This document shows, one piece after another, positions 42,783-51,431 of a stretch of 64,000 bases of DNA. This stretch comes from Nostoc desertorum CM1-VF14. Its GTDB lineage: Bacteria > Cyanobacteriota > Cyanobacteriia > Cyanobacteriales > Nostocaceae. The stretch is taken from contig JAHHHR010000001.1 in assembly GCA_019359245.1 (NCBI GenBank), forward strand, positions 248,001-312,000, read 5' to 3'. Position 1 is the first letter of the stretch. Each line of letters starts with the position of its first letter. The notes beneath the pieces are model-generated. The model did no database searches, was not told where the DNA came from, and was given only the letters and a program-made list of their open reading frames with translations. A program made the position numbers and the translations under genes.

Positions 42783-43652
42783 GTGTTTAGCATTGCAGTT
42801 CAACAGCAACAGTACAAGACCTACATTCTTTCTGATGAAGCCGCAGGTTCTCAATTAGAAGTCGTACCAGAACGCGGTGGGATCATCACTCGTTGGCGCA
42901 TTCAAGGGCAAGAAATTTTTTACCTGGACACTGAACGCTTTACTCATCCTGATTTGAGTGTTAGAGGTGGGAATCCAATTTTGTTTCCTATTTGTGGCAA
43001 TCTACCAAATAATAGTTACACTCACAACGGGCAACAATATACACTCAAACAACACGGTTTTGCCCGTGAATTGCCTTGGAAAGCAACAGAACAAGAAACT
43101 GGAGATAAAGCTAGTCTCACTGTTGTTCTTGATAGCAATGAGCAAACCAAAGCAGTTTATCCTTTTGATTTTCAACTGGCTTTCACCTACGAACTTCAAG
43201 GTAATACCTTAGAAGTCCGGCAGCAGTATAAAAACTTGTCATCCACACCAATGCCTTTTTCGGCTGGTTTTCATCCCTACTTTCTGTGTGGTGAAAAAAC
43301 TCAGTTAGAGCTTGAAATTCCTTCTAAGCAGTATCAAGACAATCAAACTAAAGAATTTCACTCTTTTGACGGCAATTTTGACTTTAGCCGTGATGAAATT
43401 GATTTTGCCTTTGGAGAGTTAACGAGTCAATCGGCCACCGCCATAGATGGCAGTCGGAAGTTAAAACTCACCTTAGATTATGATGATTTCTCTACCTACC
43501 TGGTATTTTGGACAGTCAAAGGCAAAGAATTCTACTGTCTAGAACCGTGGAGTGCCACCCGTAACTCTCTCAATACTGGTGATAACTTGACTGTGTTAGC
43601 ACCAGGAGCTAGCCATACAGCATCTATAAGGTTGACCGCTAATTTTTTCTAA
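42783..43652 (+). CDS. Aldose 1-epimerase (mutarotase)-family protein
   Basis: This 289-residue GH-mutarotase-like protein has VVPERGGIITRWRIQGQEIF, a FPICGNLP segment, LKQHGFARELPW (His), AGFHPYFLC (second His) and YCLEPWSATRNSLNTG (catalytic Glu region). Family members interconvert anomers of hexoses or hexose-6-phosphates; the exact substrate cannot be read. The start is a GTG at 42783, with no ATG before the conserved region. Confidence 0.88.
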   Translation: MFSIAVQQQQYKTYILSDEAAGSQLEVVPERGGIITRWRIQGQEIFYLDTERFTHPDLSVRGGNPILFPICGNLPNNSYTHNGQQYTLKQHGFARELPWKATEQETGDKASLTVVLDSNEQTKAVYPFDFQLAFTYELQGNTLEVRQQYKNLSSTPMPFSAGFHPYFLCGEKTQLELEIPSKQYQDNQTKEFHSFDGNFDFSRDEIDFAFGELTSQSATAIDGSRKLKLTLDYDDFSTYLVFWTVKGKEFYCLEPWSATRNSLNTGDNLTVLAPGASHTASIRLTANFF

Positions 43653-43682
43653 ACCCCTTTACAAATCGATAGATGTCTGTGC

Positions 43683-43688
43683 TATAAT
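43683..43688 (+). promoter_or_regulatory. -10 box of the tRNA-Lys promoter
   Basis: TATAAT at 43683-43688 lies 25 bp before the tRNA. A TTTACA-like -35 sequence sits about 19 bp upstream, a slightly long spacer. Confidence 0.6.
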
Positions 43689-43713
43689 GGCAAAGTTGCG
43701 AAATGCAGCGAAA

Positions 43714-43785
43714 GGGTCGCTAACTCAACGGTAGAGTACTCGGCTTTTAACCGATTAGTTCCGGGTTCGAATCCCGGGCGACCCA
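43714..43785 (+). tRNA. trnK: tRNA-Lys (anticodon TTT)
   Basis: This 72-nt cloverleaf has acceptor arms GGGTCGC/GCGACCC with discriminator A, D-arm CTCAACGGTAGAG, anticodon stem TCGGC/GCCGA-type around the loop CTTTTAA with TTT, and T-arm CCGGG-TTCGAAT-CCCGG. CCA is not encoded. The gene stands alone behind its own -10 box. Confidence 0.95.
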
Positions 43786-43890
43786 TAAAATAAACATAAT
43801 ATTATTAGATTAAAAGAAGGCGATCGCAGCATCCAAGAAATTTCTGCAATCCGGTAGGATAGGCATAGACTAATCCCAAAGACCATTGTC

Positions 43891-44580
43891 ATGGTAAAAA
43901 CACTTCCACAGCATTGGACAATTCCCCTTCTAGAAAATGGCGACAAACTCAGCCTTTATGAATTTGAGCGTCGCTACAACGCCATGCCTAACTTGAAAAA
44001 AGCCGAATTGATTGAGGGAATTGTCTACATGCCTGCTGCTTTGCGTTTTAAAAGTCATGGTCAACCGCATGGTTGGATTCTTACATGGCTCGGTACTTAC
44101 GAAGCCGCGACACCTGGTGTAGCTTTGGGAGTAGAACCCACCGTGCGCCTAGACTTAGATAACGAACCTCAACCAGATGCTGTACTTCTAATCAACCCAG
44201 AAGCAGGTGGTCAAGCAAGGCTGAGTGACGATGATTATATTGAAGGCGCACCAGAGTTAATTGTCAAAATTGCTGCTAGTAGTGTCGCCATAGACCTCCA
44301 TGCAAAAAAACAAGCCTATCGTCGCAATGGAGTCAAAGAATATATCGTTTGGCAAGTACTCGATCAGAAATTGACCTGGTTCTATTTGGAACAGGGTGAG
44401 TATTTAGAGTTGGCTACTGATAGTAACGGAATTCTGCGAAGTCAAGTTTTTCCAGGGTTGTGGTTAGGGGTTGCAGAATTATTAGCGGGGAATATGCAGT
44501 CCGTGTTGACAGTTTTACAAACAGGCTTGCAATCTCCTGAACACGCAGCATTTGTCCAGAGACTAGAGCCTTTTGCCTGA
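43891..44580 (+). CDS. Uma2-family (DUF820) nuclease-like protein
   Basis: This 229-residue protein has the PD-(D/E)XK-like Uma2 fold: NLKKAELIEGIVYMPAA, then PQPDAVLLI (Asp), PELIVKIAASSVAIDLHAKK and YRRNGVKEYIVWQV. In family members I know, the stretch is VEV/VEI; here residue 126 is Lys instead of Glu (VKI), which may weaken metal binding. These proteins are greatly expanded in cyanobacteria and their role is unclear. No neighbour suggests a partner. Confidence 0.85.
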   Translation: MVKTLPQHWTIPLLENGDKLSLYEFERRYNAMPNLKKAELIEGIVYMPAALRFKSHGQPHGWILTWLGTYEAATPGVALGVEPTVRLDLDNEPQPDAVLLINPEAGGQARLSDDDYIEGAPELIVKIAASSVAIDLHAKKQAYRRNGVKEYIVWQVLDQKLTWFYLEQGEYLELATDSNGILRSQVFPGLWLGVAELLAGNMQSVLTVLQTGLQSPEHAAFVQRLEPFA

Positions 44581-44885
44581 TGCGATCGCTTGTAGATTTG
44601 CCAAAATAGTTAGGAGTGCGATCGCTTTGAAATAACCATTTTGGATACTGGGCTACCAGAGCTACTAACTGTAGGGTAACTAAATCTACAGCAATACAGA
44701 GCAACTATGGTTCATAGTACAAAAGTATAGAACATAGTTATAGTAACGATGGCGTAAACTTTTTCAACATAGATACACGACACTAGTTATAATTTCCTAT
44801 AAGTTGAAAAAACTCTTAAGATTTAGCGTAATAAATACGCTTCTCTCAGACCGACTAGCTGACAACCACATTAGGAGGACTATCT
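44581..44885. promoter_or_regulatory. Upstream region of the aldolase gene
   Basis: It holds two HIP1 sites, then an AT-rich stretch with a small hairpin GCGTA-ATAAA-TACGC near 44826-44840 and a strong ribosome-binding site AGGAGG at 44873-44878. The promoter itself cannot be pinned down. Confidence 0.4.
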
Positions 44886-45965
44886 ATGGCGCTTGTACCA
44901 CTGCGGCTGCTGTTGGATCACGCAGCTGAAAACGGTTACGGCATCCCAGCTTTCAACGTTAACAATTTGGAGCAGATTCAGGCGATCCTGAAGGCTGCTG
45001 TCGAGACAGATAGCCCCGTAATTTTGCAAGCTTCACGCGGCGCTCGTAATTATGCAGGAGAAAACTTCCTCCGTCACTTGATTTTGGCGGCGGTAGAAAC
45101 CTATCCTCACATTCCCATTGTCATGCACCAAGATCATGGTAATGCGCCTGCTACCTGCTACTCAGCAATTAAGAACAACTTCACCAGCGTAATGATGGAT
45201 GGTTCTTTAGAAGCTGATGCTAAAACTCCCGCTAGCTTTGAATACAACGTCAATGTTACCCGCGAAGTTGTAAACGTAGCTCATGCTCTGGGTGTCAGCG
45301 TTGAAGGTGAACTCGGTTGTTTAGGTTCTCTAGAAACTGGTGCTGGTGAAGCTGAAGATGGTCACGGGTTTGAAGGTACACTCGACCACTCTCAGCTGTT
45401 AACTGATCCCGATGAAGCTGTTGACTTCGTAGAAGCAACTCAAGTAGATGCTTTGGCTGTTGCCATTGGCACAAGCCACGGTGCTTATAAGTTTACCCGC
45501 AAGCCGACTGGCGAAATTTTGGCCATTAGCCGCATTGAAGAAATTCACCGCCGTCTGCCTAACACCCACTTGGTAATGCACGGTTCATCCTCTGTACCAG
45601 AAGATTTACTGGCGCTAATTAACCAGTATGGTGGTGCAATTCCTGAAACCTACGGCGTACCTGTAGAAGAAATCCAAAAAGGTATTAAGAGTGGTGTACG
45701 TAAAGTAAACATCGACACCGACAACCGTTTGGCTATTACTGCTGCTGTACGTGAAGCTTTGGCTAAAAAACCAGAGGAGTTTGACCCCCGTCACTTCCTC
45801 AAGCCTTCTATTACATATATGCAGAAGGTTTGTGCTGAACGCTATCAGCAATTTGGCACAGCTGGCAACGCAAGCAAGATTAAGCAAATCTCTCTAGAAG
45901 ATTTTGCTGCTAAGTATGCTAAAGGTGAACTCAACGTTGTTACCAAGGCAGCTGCTAAAGTTTAA
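44886..45965 (+). CDS. fbaA: Fructose-bisphosphate aldolase, class II
   Basis: This 359-residue Zn-dependent aldolase of the Calvin-cycle subtype has [19 protein letters not shown], the metal ligands in [28 protein letters not shown] and [11 protein letters not shown], and the phosphate-binding KVNIDTDNR loop. It would cleave or form fructose-1,6- and sedoheptulose-1,7-bisphosphate. A strong AGGAGG ribosome-binding site and a rho-independent terminator behind the gene suggest a highly expressed single-gene transcript. Confidence 0.96.
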   Translation: MALVPLRLLLDHAAENGYGIPAFNVNNLEQIQAILKAAVETDSPVILQASRGARNYAGENFLRHLILAAVETYPHIPIVMHQDHGNAPATCYSAIKNNFTSVMMDGSLEADAKTPASFEYNVNVTREVVNVAHALGVSVEGELGCLGSLETGAGEAEDGHGFEGTLDHSQLLTDPDEAVDFVEATQVDALAVAIGTSHGAYKFTRKPTGEILAISRIEEIHRRLPNTHLVMHGSSSVPEDLLALINQYGGAIPETYGVPVEEIQKGIKSGVRKVNIDTDNRLAITAAVREALAKKPEEFDPRHFLKPSITYMQKVCAERYQQFGTAGNASKIKQISLEDFAAKYAKGELNVVTKAAAKV

Positions 45966-46036
45966 TTTTGACAACAAATAAATAGGAGCATAGCAAGACT
46001 ATACTCCTAAAAAACTGGTAATTTTAATGTTGTCAG

Positions 46037-46060
46037 AAACCGGGTGTTTACCCGGTTTTT
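46037..46060 (+). terminator. Rho-independent terminator of fbaA
   Basis: The stem AAACCGGGT/ACCCGGTTT (46037-46045 and 46050-46058) has loop GTTT and runs into TTTTTTG. Confidence 0.9.
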
Positions 46061-46125
46061 TGTTTTATTTATAAAGCCTGGGAATGGGGAATGGGGCATT
46101 GAAAAGAGCAGAGGGGATAAACTCT

Positions 46126-46168
46126 TCTCCCTGCTCCCTGCTCCCTGCTCCCTGCTCCCTACTCCCTA
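46126..46168. repeat. Heptamer tandem repeat (CTCCCTG)n
   Basis: About six copies of CTCCCTG/CTCCCTA run up to and include the stop codon of the minus-strand hydrolase gene. This is the short tandemly repeated class typical of heterocystous cyanobacteria. Confidence 0.85.
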
Positions 46169-46978
46169 GAAGACCCGATGTTGTAAAGATGGCATTTGAC
46201 GGCGGACTTGTTCGAGCCTTGTGGGTTTGATTTCTGCGATCGCAATTCCCGGTTTTTCCCCAGCATCGGCTAAAATTACGCCCCAAGGGTCGATAATAAC
46301 GGCGTGACCGTGGGTTAGACGGCGGGCGTAGTTATTACCTGTTTGGGCAGGAGCAATGACATAAGCGGTATTTTCGATGGCTCTGGCTTGTAGTAGTACT
46401 TGCCAGTGGTCTTTGCCAGTAAAGGCGGTAAAGGCGGCGGGAATAAAGATAACATCAGCTCCCTTATCTGCCAGATGACGGTACAGTTCAGGGAAGCGGA
46501 CATCATAACAAATGGAAAGCCCTAAATTACCAAGTTTTTCTGAAAAATGGACAGGTGGTAGTTCTGTACCAGCCACAACCGTGCTGGATTCCCGATAGGT
46601 GTTGCCGTCGGGAACATCAACATCAAATAGGTGTACTTTGTAGTAGCGGGAAAGTTCTTGACCGTTTGGGTCAATGAGTAAAGTGGTGTTATAAACTTTG
46701 CCTGTATTGTCTACAGGAACTGGAAAGCTGCCGCCCAAGATCGTAATTTGAAAGCGTTGAGCCATTTTTTTGAGAAATTTTTCGCTTTCAAGAGCGATCG
46801 CATCACCTTGCGCGAGTTTGTCTTTTTCTTCTCCCATGTAGGAAAAGTTTTCTGGCAAACCTACCAATTCAGCACCTTGACGCACGGCAAGCTCTATTAA
46901 TTCTTCTGCCTGTGCCAAATTTTTCTGTAGATCGGGCACACTGGTCAATTGAATAGCGGCGGCTAAATAAGGCTTCAT
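46166..46978 (-). CDS. Carbon-nitrogen hydrolase (nitrilase family, Nit1/deaminated-glutathione-amidase-like)
   Basis: This 270-residue protein carries the Glu-Lys-Cys triad: Glu in GLPENFSYMG, Lys in YYKVHLFDVD and Cys in LSICYDVRFPELYR. The DVDVPDG stretch and the overall length match the Nit1 subfamily, which repairs deaminated glutathione; related omega-amidases cannot be excluded. The stop codon lies inside a heptamer repeat. Confidence 0.88.
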   Translation of the reverse strand: MKPYLAAAIQLTSVPDLQKNLAQAEELIELAVRQGAELVGLPENFSYMGEEKDKLAQGDAIALESEKFLKKMAQRFQITILGGSFPVPVDNTGKVYNTTLLIDPNGQELSRYYKVHLFDVDVPDGNTYRESSTVVAGTELPPVHFSEKLGNLGLSICYDVRFPELYRHLADKGADVIFIPAAFTAFTGKDHWQVLLQARAIENTAYVIAPAQTGNNYARRLTHGHAVIIDPWGVILADAGEKPGIAIAEIKPTRLEQVRRQMPSLQHRVF

Positions 46979-47188
46979 AGATTCAACAACGAACAGTTGA
47001 TTGATGGAAAAGAGATTATCAAAATATATCGCTACTTCAACAGTTGTGGAACTTAATTGGAAATGCGTCAGCCAAAATTTTCTTTAACAGGCTTGTTTTA
47101 TTACTGATCTTAATCTTCCTCTGGGTTCTAGTAAACTGAGCAAGATAAATATTAGGTTGTGATCAAACCTTGATAAAAGCTGTCTCCT

Positions 47189-47782
47189 GTGGATATTTCT
47201 ATTCTCATTCAAACATTTATCGCTGTGTTTGTCTTGGCGGATGCCGTGGGCAATATACCGATTGTTTTAGTTTTGACTAAGGGCATGATGCCAGAGCAAA
47301 GAAACCAAGTTATAGATAAAGCAATTATCGTTGCGATCGCAGTTCTTTTGCTATTTGCTTTTGCTGGGCAAATAATTCTAAATTATTTAGAAATCAGTAT
47401 CGGCTCTTTGCGAATAGCAGGAGGTCTATTGTTGCTGTTAATTGCTTTGCAAATGCTGCGGGGAGAATTAGATCAGCCGATTATTGAGGAAGGACGCGAT
47501 GTCGCAATTACTCCACTAGCTTTACCACTGCTAGCGGGACCAGGGACTTTGACGACGGTGATGTTGCTGATGTCGAAATCACAGAGTCCACATATTGCTG
47601 TGGTGGTAGGTATATTAGGGGCGATGTTGATTACTTGGTTGATTTTGCGTTTAGCAAATCTGATTGACCAGTGGATTGGTGCAGAAGGTGGAGTGATTGT
47701 GACTCAACTTTTGGGCTTTCTATTGGCGGCGCTAGCGGTGGAAATTGGTAGCACGGGAATTAAGGAGTTGTTTTTGAGCTAG
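47189..47782 (+). CDS. MarC-family membrane protein
   Basis: This 197-residue integral membrane protein has six predicted helices. The start is GTG at 47189 (MDISILIQTFIAVFVLADAV). Family marks are GNIPIVLVLTKGM, FAGQIILNYLEISIGSLRIA and PLALPLLAGPGTLTTVM. The molecular function of MarC proteins is unknown, and the old link with antibiotic resistance is not supported. It stands alone, followed by a strong bidirectional terminator. Confidence 0.9.
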   Translation: MDISILIQTFIAVFVLADAVGNIPIVLVLTKGMMPEQRNQVIDKAIIVAIAVLLLFAFAGQIILNYLEISIGSLRIAGGLLLLLIALQMLRGELDQPIIEEGRDVAITPLALPLLAGPGTLTTVMLLMSKSQSPHIAVVVGILGAMLITWLILRLANLIDQWIGAEGGVIVTQLLGFLLAALAVEIGSTGIKELFLS

Positions 47783-47826
47783 AAAACTCCTAAAAATATT
47801 CGGAAGCTCAAACTATATACAAATGT

Positions 47827-47872
47827 AAACAAGTTTGATAGACGGCAAAATTTCCGCCTCTCAAACTTGTTT
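47827..47872. terminator. Bidirectional terminator between marC-like gene and trx
   Basis: AAACAAGTTTGA (47827-47838) pairs with TCAAACTTGTTT (47861-47872). An inner GGCAAAATTTCCGCC part extends the structure, and flanking A/T runs fit termination from both sides. Confidence 0.85.
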
Positions 47873-47937
47873 ATAAAAATTAACCTAAAGTTAGAAAAAC
47901 AAGGATAACTCAAAAGGATTTTATTACCAATTGAGCT

Positions 47938-48261
47938 TCAAAGATACTTTTCGAGAGTGGAAGCTAATGTAGTTTTAGGCACAGCGCCCACCACCATATC
48001 AACTTTTTGTCCACCCTTAAAAATCATTAATGTGGGAATACTGCGGATGCCGTACTGACTAGCAACTTGAGGATTTTCATCCGTGTTGACTTTGACGACC
48101 TTGATTTGACCTTTGTACTGTTCGGAGATTTCATCGACAACAGGAGCTACCATACGGCATGGTCCGCACCAGGGTGCCCAAAAGTCAACTAAAACGGGTA
48201 CATCGCTGTCGAGTACTTCTTGCTTAAAACTAGAATCGGTAACTTGTGCGGCTGTTGACAT
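47938..48261 (-). CDS. trxA: Thioredoxin (m-type)
   Basis: This 107-residue thioredoxin has the redox centre [11 protein letters not shown], the cis-Pro segment [11 protein letters not shown] and a C-terminal TLEKYL. I chose ATG at 48261 ([12 protein letters not shown]); a TTG six codons upstream is less likely. It closely matches the m-type thioredoxins of cyanobacteria that reduce Calvin-cycle and other enzymes. Confidence 0.95.
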   Translation of the reverse strand: MSTAAQVTDSSFKQEVLDSDVPVLVDFWAPWCGPCRMVAPVVDEISEQYKGQIKVVKVNTDENPQVASQYGIRSIPTLMIFKGGQKVDMVVGAVPKTTLASTLEKYL

Positions 48262-48745
48262 GCCTAAAACCTTCGCCAATAATATCTGAACTTGGTGAAA
48301 ATTCTACCATAGCAATAAACCTCAGCTTGGGAGTCCAAGGATGTACATTTGCAAAGAAGCTCTAAAATTTATTTACAAACATAAGGAACCGCCCGAACAG
48401 TAGTCCGGGCGGAGTGTGGTGTGAGGAGTGAACGGAAACATTTGTCTCCGCTATCTCTATTGTAGGCGACATATCGAATTTTTCCAGCAATTGTTTAGGG
48501 GGCTGGAGAAATTTTTTAAGAATTGGGGATTGTGGATTGGAGAGTGGGGAGTGGGAAAAGGCAGAGGGGTAGGGAGCAGGGAGCAGAGGGGAGAGAGAAG
48601 AGGTATTTTTTTTATTCTACCCCTTGCCCCCAGCAAGAACTGCTTCTTCGTGTCCCCCTGCCCCCTGCCCCCTGCCCCCTGCCCCCTGCTCCCTGCTCCC
48701 CTGCTTCTTCCTCATCTCCCTCATCCTTCCCCATTCCCTATTGCC
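48262..48745. other. Intergenic region with hairpin and opposed heptamer arrays
   Basis: A GC-rich hairpin CCGCCCG/CGGGCGG lies at 48389-48412. Further right, GGGAGCAGGGAGCAG (48572-48586) faces a long (CCCCCTG)n/(CTCCCTG)n array. No gene is supported; frames across the repeats are artefacts of the heptamers. Confidence 0.6.
48654..48704. repeat. Heptamer tandem repeat (CCCCCTG)n
   Basis: At least five copies of CCCCCTG followed by CTCCCTG variants. The complementary orientation (CAGGGAG) lies about 80 bp to the left, so a long stem could form around the T-rich middle (48601-48650). Confidence 0.9.
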
Positions 48746-49909
48746 TTATTTCCCCATACCTAATTGTTGAGCTTTTTGGTAAACTTTACCCTCGGTTAAT
48801 AAAGAAGGCGCAATCACAACTTCTACTTGCTGCATTTCTTTAATATTTTTGGCTCCTAAGGTGCCCATGCTGGTCTTTAAGGCTCCTAAAAGATTGTGAG
48901 TGCCATCATCTAGCCCTGCTGGTCCAACGAGTATTTGCTCTAGGCTACCAGTGGTGGCAACGCGAATGCGGGTGCCACGAGGCAAGACAGGGCTGGGAGT
49001 CGCCATACCCCAATGATAACCTCGTCCTGGGGCTTCTGCGGCTCTAGCAAAGGGGGAACCAATCATCACACCATCAGCACCGCAGGCGATGCATTTACAA
49101 ATGTCGCCACCGGTGATTAAACCGCCATCAGCAATGATGGGGATATAGTTACCAGTTTCCTTGTAATAATCATCTCGTGCAGCAGCACAATCCGCGATCG
49201 CAGTTGCCTGTGGTATACCGACACCCAACACACCACGGGAGGTACAAGCGGCACCAGGGCCAATTCCTACCAGTACCCCAGCCGCCCCAGCTTTCAACAA
49301 ATTCAACGTAACTTCGTAAGTCACGCAATTACCCAGCACCACAGGGATAGGCATGGAACGGCAAAATTCTGCTAAATCAAGTGGTACTATAGACTCTGGC
49401 GACAGATGTGCAGTAGAAACTACCGTAGCCTGTACAAAAAATAAATCTGCCCCAGCTTTTGCCACCGCCTCGCCGTATTTACTTGCACCGGCTGGAGTCG
49501 CGCTTACTGCCGCAATGCCACCTTGTTCTTTAATTTCCTGAATACGCTTTTCAATTAATTCCGGCTTTATTGGTTCGGCATAGAGTTCTTGCATCAGGGC
49601 AACAAATTCATCTTTCCCCACCGAGGCTATCCGATCTAATATTGGCTCTGGGTCAGCATAGCGAGTGTGAATACCTTCTAAATTGAGGACACCTAATGCT
49701 CCTAACTGTGACAAACGTACAGCCATACGAACATCTACTACGCCATCCATCGCACTGGCAATTATCGGGATTTCTCGCTCAATATTGCCAATACGCCATC
49801 TAGTATCTGCCAAACTGGGGTCTAGTGTTCTGTTACCGGGGACTAGAGCAATTTCATCTATTCCGTAAGCTCTGCGAGCTGTTTTTCCCCGCCCAAGTTG
49901 AATTTCCAC
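48746..49909 (-). CDS. guaB: GuaB3-type IMP dehydrogenase/GMP reductase family protein
   Basis: This 387-residue barrel enzyme has AMDGVVDVRMAVRLSQLGAL, GIGPGAACTSRGVLGVGIPQ (catalytic Cys) and IIADGGLITGGDICKC. CBS domains are absent and the length is short, as in the GuaB3 group of actinobacteria and cyanobacteria. GuaB3 is usually annotated IMP dehydrogenase, but a cyanobacterial member has been reported to act as GMP reductase, so the reaction is not settled by sequence alone. Confidence 0.88.
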   Translation of the reverse strand: MEIQLGRGKTARRAYGIDEIALVPGNRTLDPSLADTRWRIGNIEREIPIIASAMDGVVDVRMAVRLSQLGALGVLNLEGIHTRYADPEPILDRIASVGKDEFVALMQELYAEPIKPELIEKRIQEIKEQGGIAAVSATPAGASKYGEAVAKAGADLFFVQATVVSTAHLSPESIVPLDLAEFCRSMPIPVVLGNCVTYEVTLNLLKAGAAGVLVGIGPGAACTSRGVLGVGIPQATAIADCAAARDDYYKETGNYIPIIADGGLITGGDICKCIACGADGVMIGSPFARAAEAPGRGYHWGMATPSPVLPRGTRIRVATTGSLEQILVGPAGLDDGTHNLLGALKTSMGTLGAKNIKEMQQVEVVIAPSLLTEGKVYQKAQQLGMGK

Positions 49910-50245
49910 GCTTTAATTTTTCTCAAATCTATTTAAGCTAGGGTATCAAATTGTGAGAGAAGTTGGGGCGTTTTTTTCCCCGGACTACACAGATAGATTC
50001 GAGTTACCCAAGCAGCAGCTCGAAACTTTGATGGACGCAAAGTATTTACCAAGCAACCAAATGAGGAAAAATTATTAATTGGTTTTTATATTGTGTTGTT
50101 TGAAGGTTGGTGTTGCGCTAGCTTTTGGATAATTGTAGTTTCATGTGTTTTTTATTACTTAGTTAATATGATGATTATTGGCATTAATTGTCTTAATTTG
50201 CCTATATTGAGTTAAATCAAAATCATGCAAATTCGCACTGATAAA
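49910..50245. other. Intergenic region, nothing recognised
   Basis: AT-rich spacer between two minus-strand genes. I see no gene, repeat or clear terminator. Confidence 0.4.
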
Positions 50246-50815
50246 TTACCGTTTATTTCTAGCTGCATCCACACCAGTGTAACCAGTTGCTATCCAAATT
50301 ATCGCTCTAGCTCCATCTCTGATAGATTTTTCGATAGATTCAGAGGGTTTTTCTGAAGGAACGGGCACTGGTTTTAAATAAATACCTCGACTACCCAAAA
50401 TAATTTCGCCGATGACACAAGCCCGACGCATATGGAAATCTGAAGTAATCAAATAAACGCTCTTGATGCCACGAGCTTGCAAATCGTCTACCAACGTAGT
50501 AAAATTAGTAACTGTATCTACGGCCTCATAGTCCAAGTGTAAACGTTTGGGATCAACACCAGCTTTGGTAAACACTCGTTGGGTGAATGTAGGTGGACTA
50601 CCCCCAGTAATCCAAATTGGTATATTTGGATGCCGACGGACAAATTCGGCCGTAAACTTCTCTCGCTCTAAACGTCTTGTTGAACCACCCAACACTACAA
50701 CTGCTTGCGGCTGTACAAATTGGTTTTGTACTTCTTTGTATCCCCACCATGTAATTAGCGGTAAGACAAAAGCTATAAAACGAAAAGATTTACCCGTAAA
50801 GAATAGCTTATTCAA
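50246..50815 (-). CDS. YdcF/SanA-like (DUF218) protein
   Basis: This 189-residue protein starts at TTG 50815, with one N-terminal membrane anchor (RFIAFVLPLITWWGY). The DUF218 core has QAVVVLGGSTRRLEREKFTA, IPIWITGGSPP, AVDTVTNFTTLVDDL and VYLITSDFHMRRACVIG. Members are linked to envelope functions in enterobacteria; the biochemical role is unknown. Confidence 0.85.
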   Translation of the reverse strand: MNKLFFTGKSFRFIAFVLPLITWWGYKEVQNQFVQPQAVVVLGGSTRRLEREKFTAEFVRRHPNIPIWITGGSPPTFTQRVFTKAGVDPKRLHLDYEAVDTVTNFTTLVDDLQARGIKSVYLITSDFHMRRACVIGEIILGSRGIYLKPVPVPSEKPSESIEKSIRDGARAIIWIATGYTGVDAARNKR

Positions 50816-51431
50816 GGCTCAATACTTTGTTTACTGATTACAAAATTTCCTCTGGCTAGAAGAAAAACAACAATTGATAGTAGAGTAGCAAACTCCTCAA
50901 AGATGTGCCCAAATATAAATTCGGGTAATTTTTTTGTTGCAGCGCGATTAAGCGTGCTTAAAGTTTTTCCTCTAATTGATGGATTATCCTAACCTGTATC
51001 GGACAATCCATCAAAGGGTTCTAGCACCTTGTCGAAGAACCTGTCTCTAAATCTCTCTCCTTTAAGGCTACGACCTACACACAAGTTATCCGATTACCCA
51101 AAAGTCCCCCAAAACCTCACGCTGTACTATCGGACATCCCTCTCCTTGGTAAGGAGAAGGACAGGTTTTACGTAGTAAAATCAGGGTGAGGTGTCTAAGT
51201 AGCTCTGAGACTTAGCCGTAAATTGCGTTCAGAAAGACTTGTGTGTATACCTTAACCTAAAAGGAGAGATACTTTGAAACTTCCTCTTCCCACCGTCGGG
51301 AAAGGTGTTAGGGGGTTAGGTTTTTACAGATCACCTTGAATTGTCAGATTTAGTAGAGACGCAAAATTGGACTTCATCCAGCTCTGCTAACGCGTCTCTA
51401 CACGCTGTACCAAATATAATTTGTATCTATC
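50816..51431. other. Intergenic region with dispersed repeats
   Basis: No gene is supported. The stretches 51055-51100 and 51225-51275 (CTTGTGTGTATACC, AAAGGAGAGA) resemble pieces found at 34395-34430, and CTCTCCTTGGTAAGGAGAAGG (near 51139) is a short imperfect hairpin. These look like shared dispersed repeats. Confidence 0.45.

Noticed and set aside
46126..46168. CRISPR-like array
   Set aside because: Units are 7 bp with no spacers; the same applies to 48654-48704. No cas gene is present in the window.
48428..48843. Open frames of about 110 codons across the heptamer arrays
   Set aside because: Proline/glycine runs are translations of CCCCCTG and GGGAGCA repeats. The right half lies antisense to the guaB gene.
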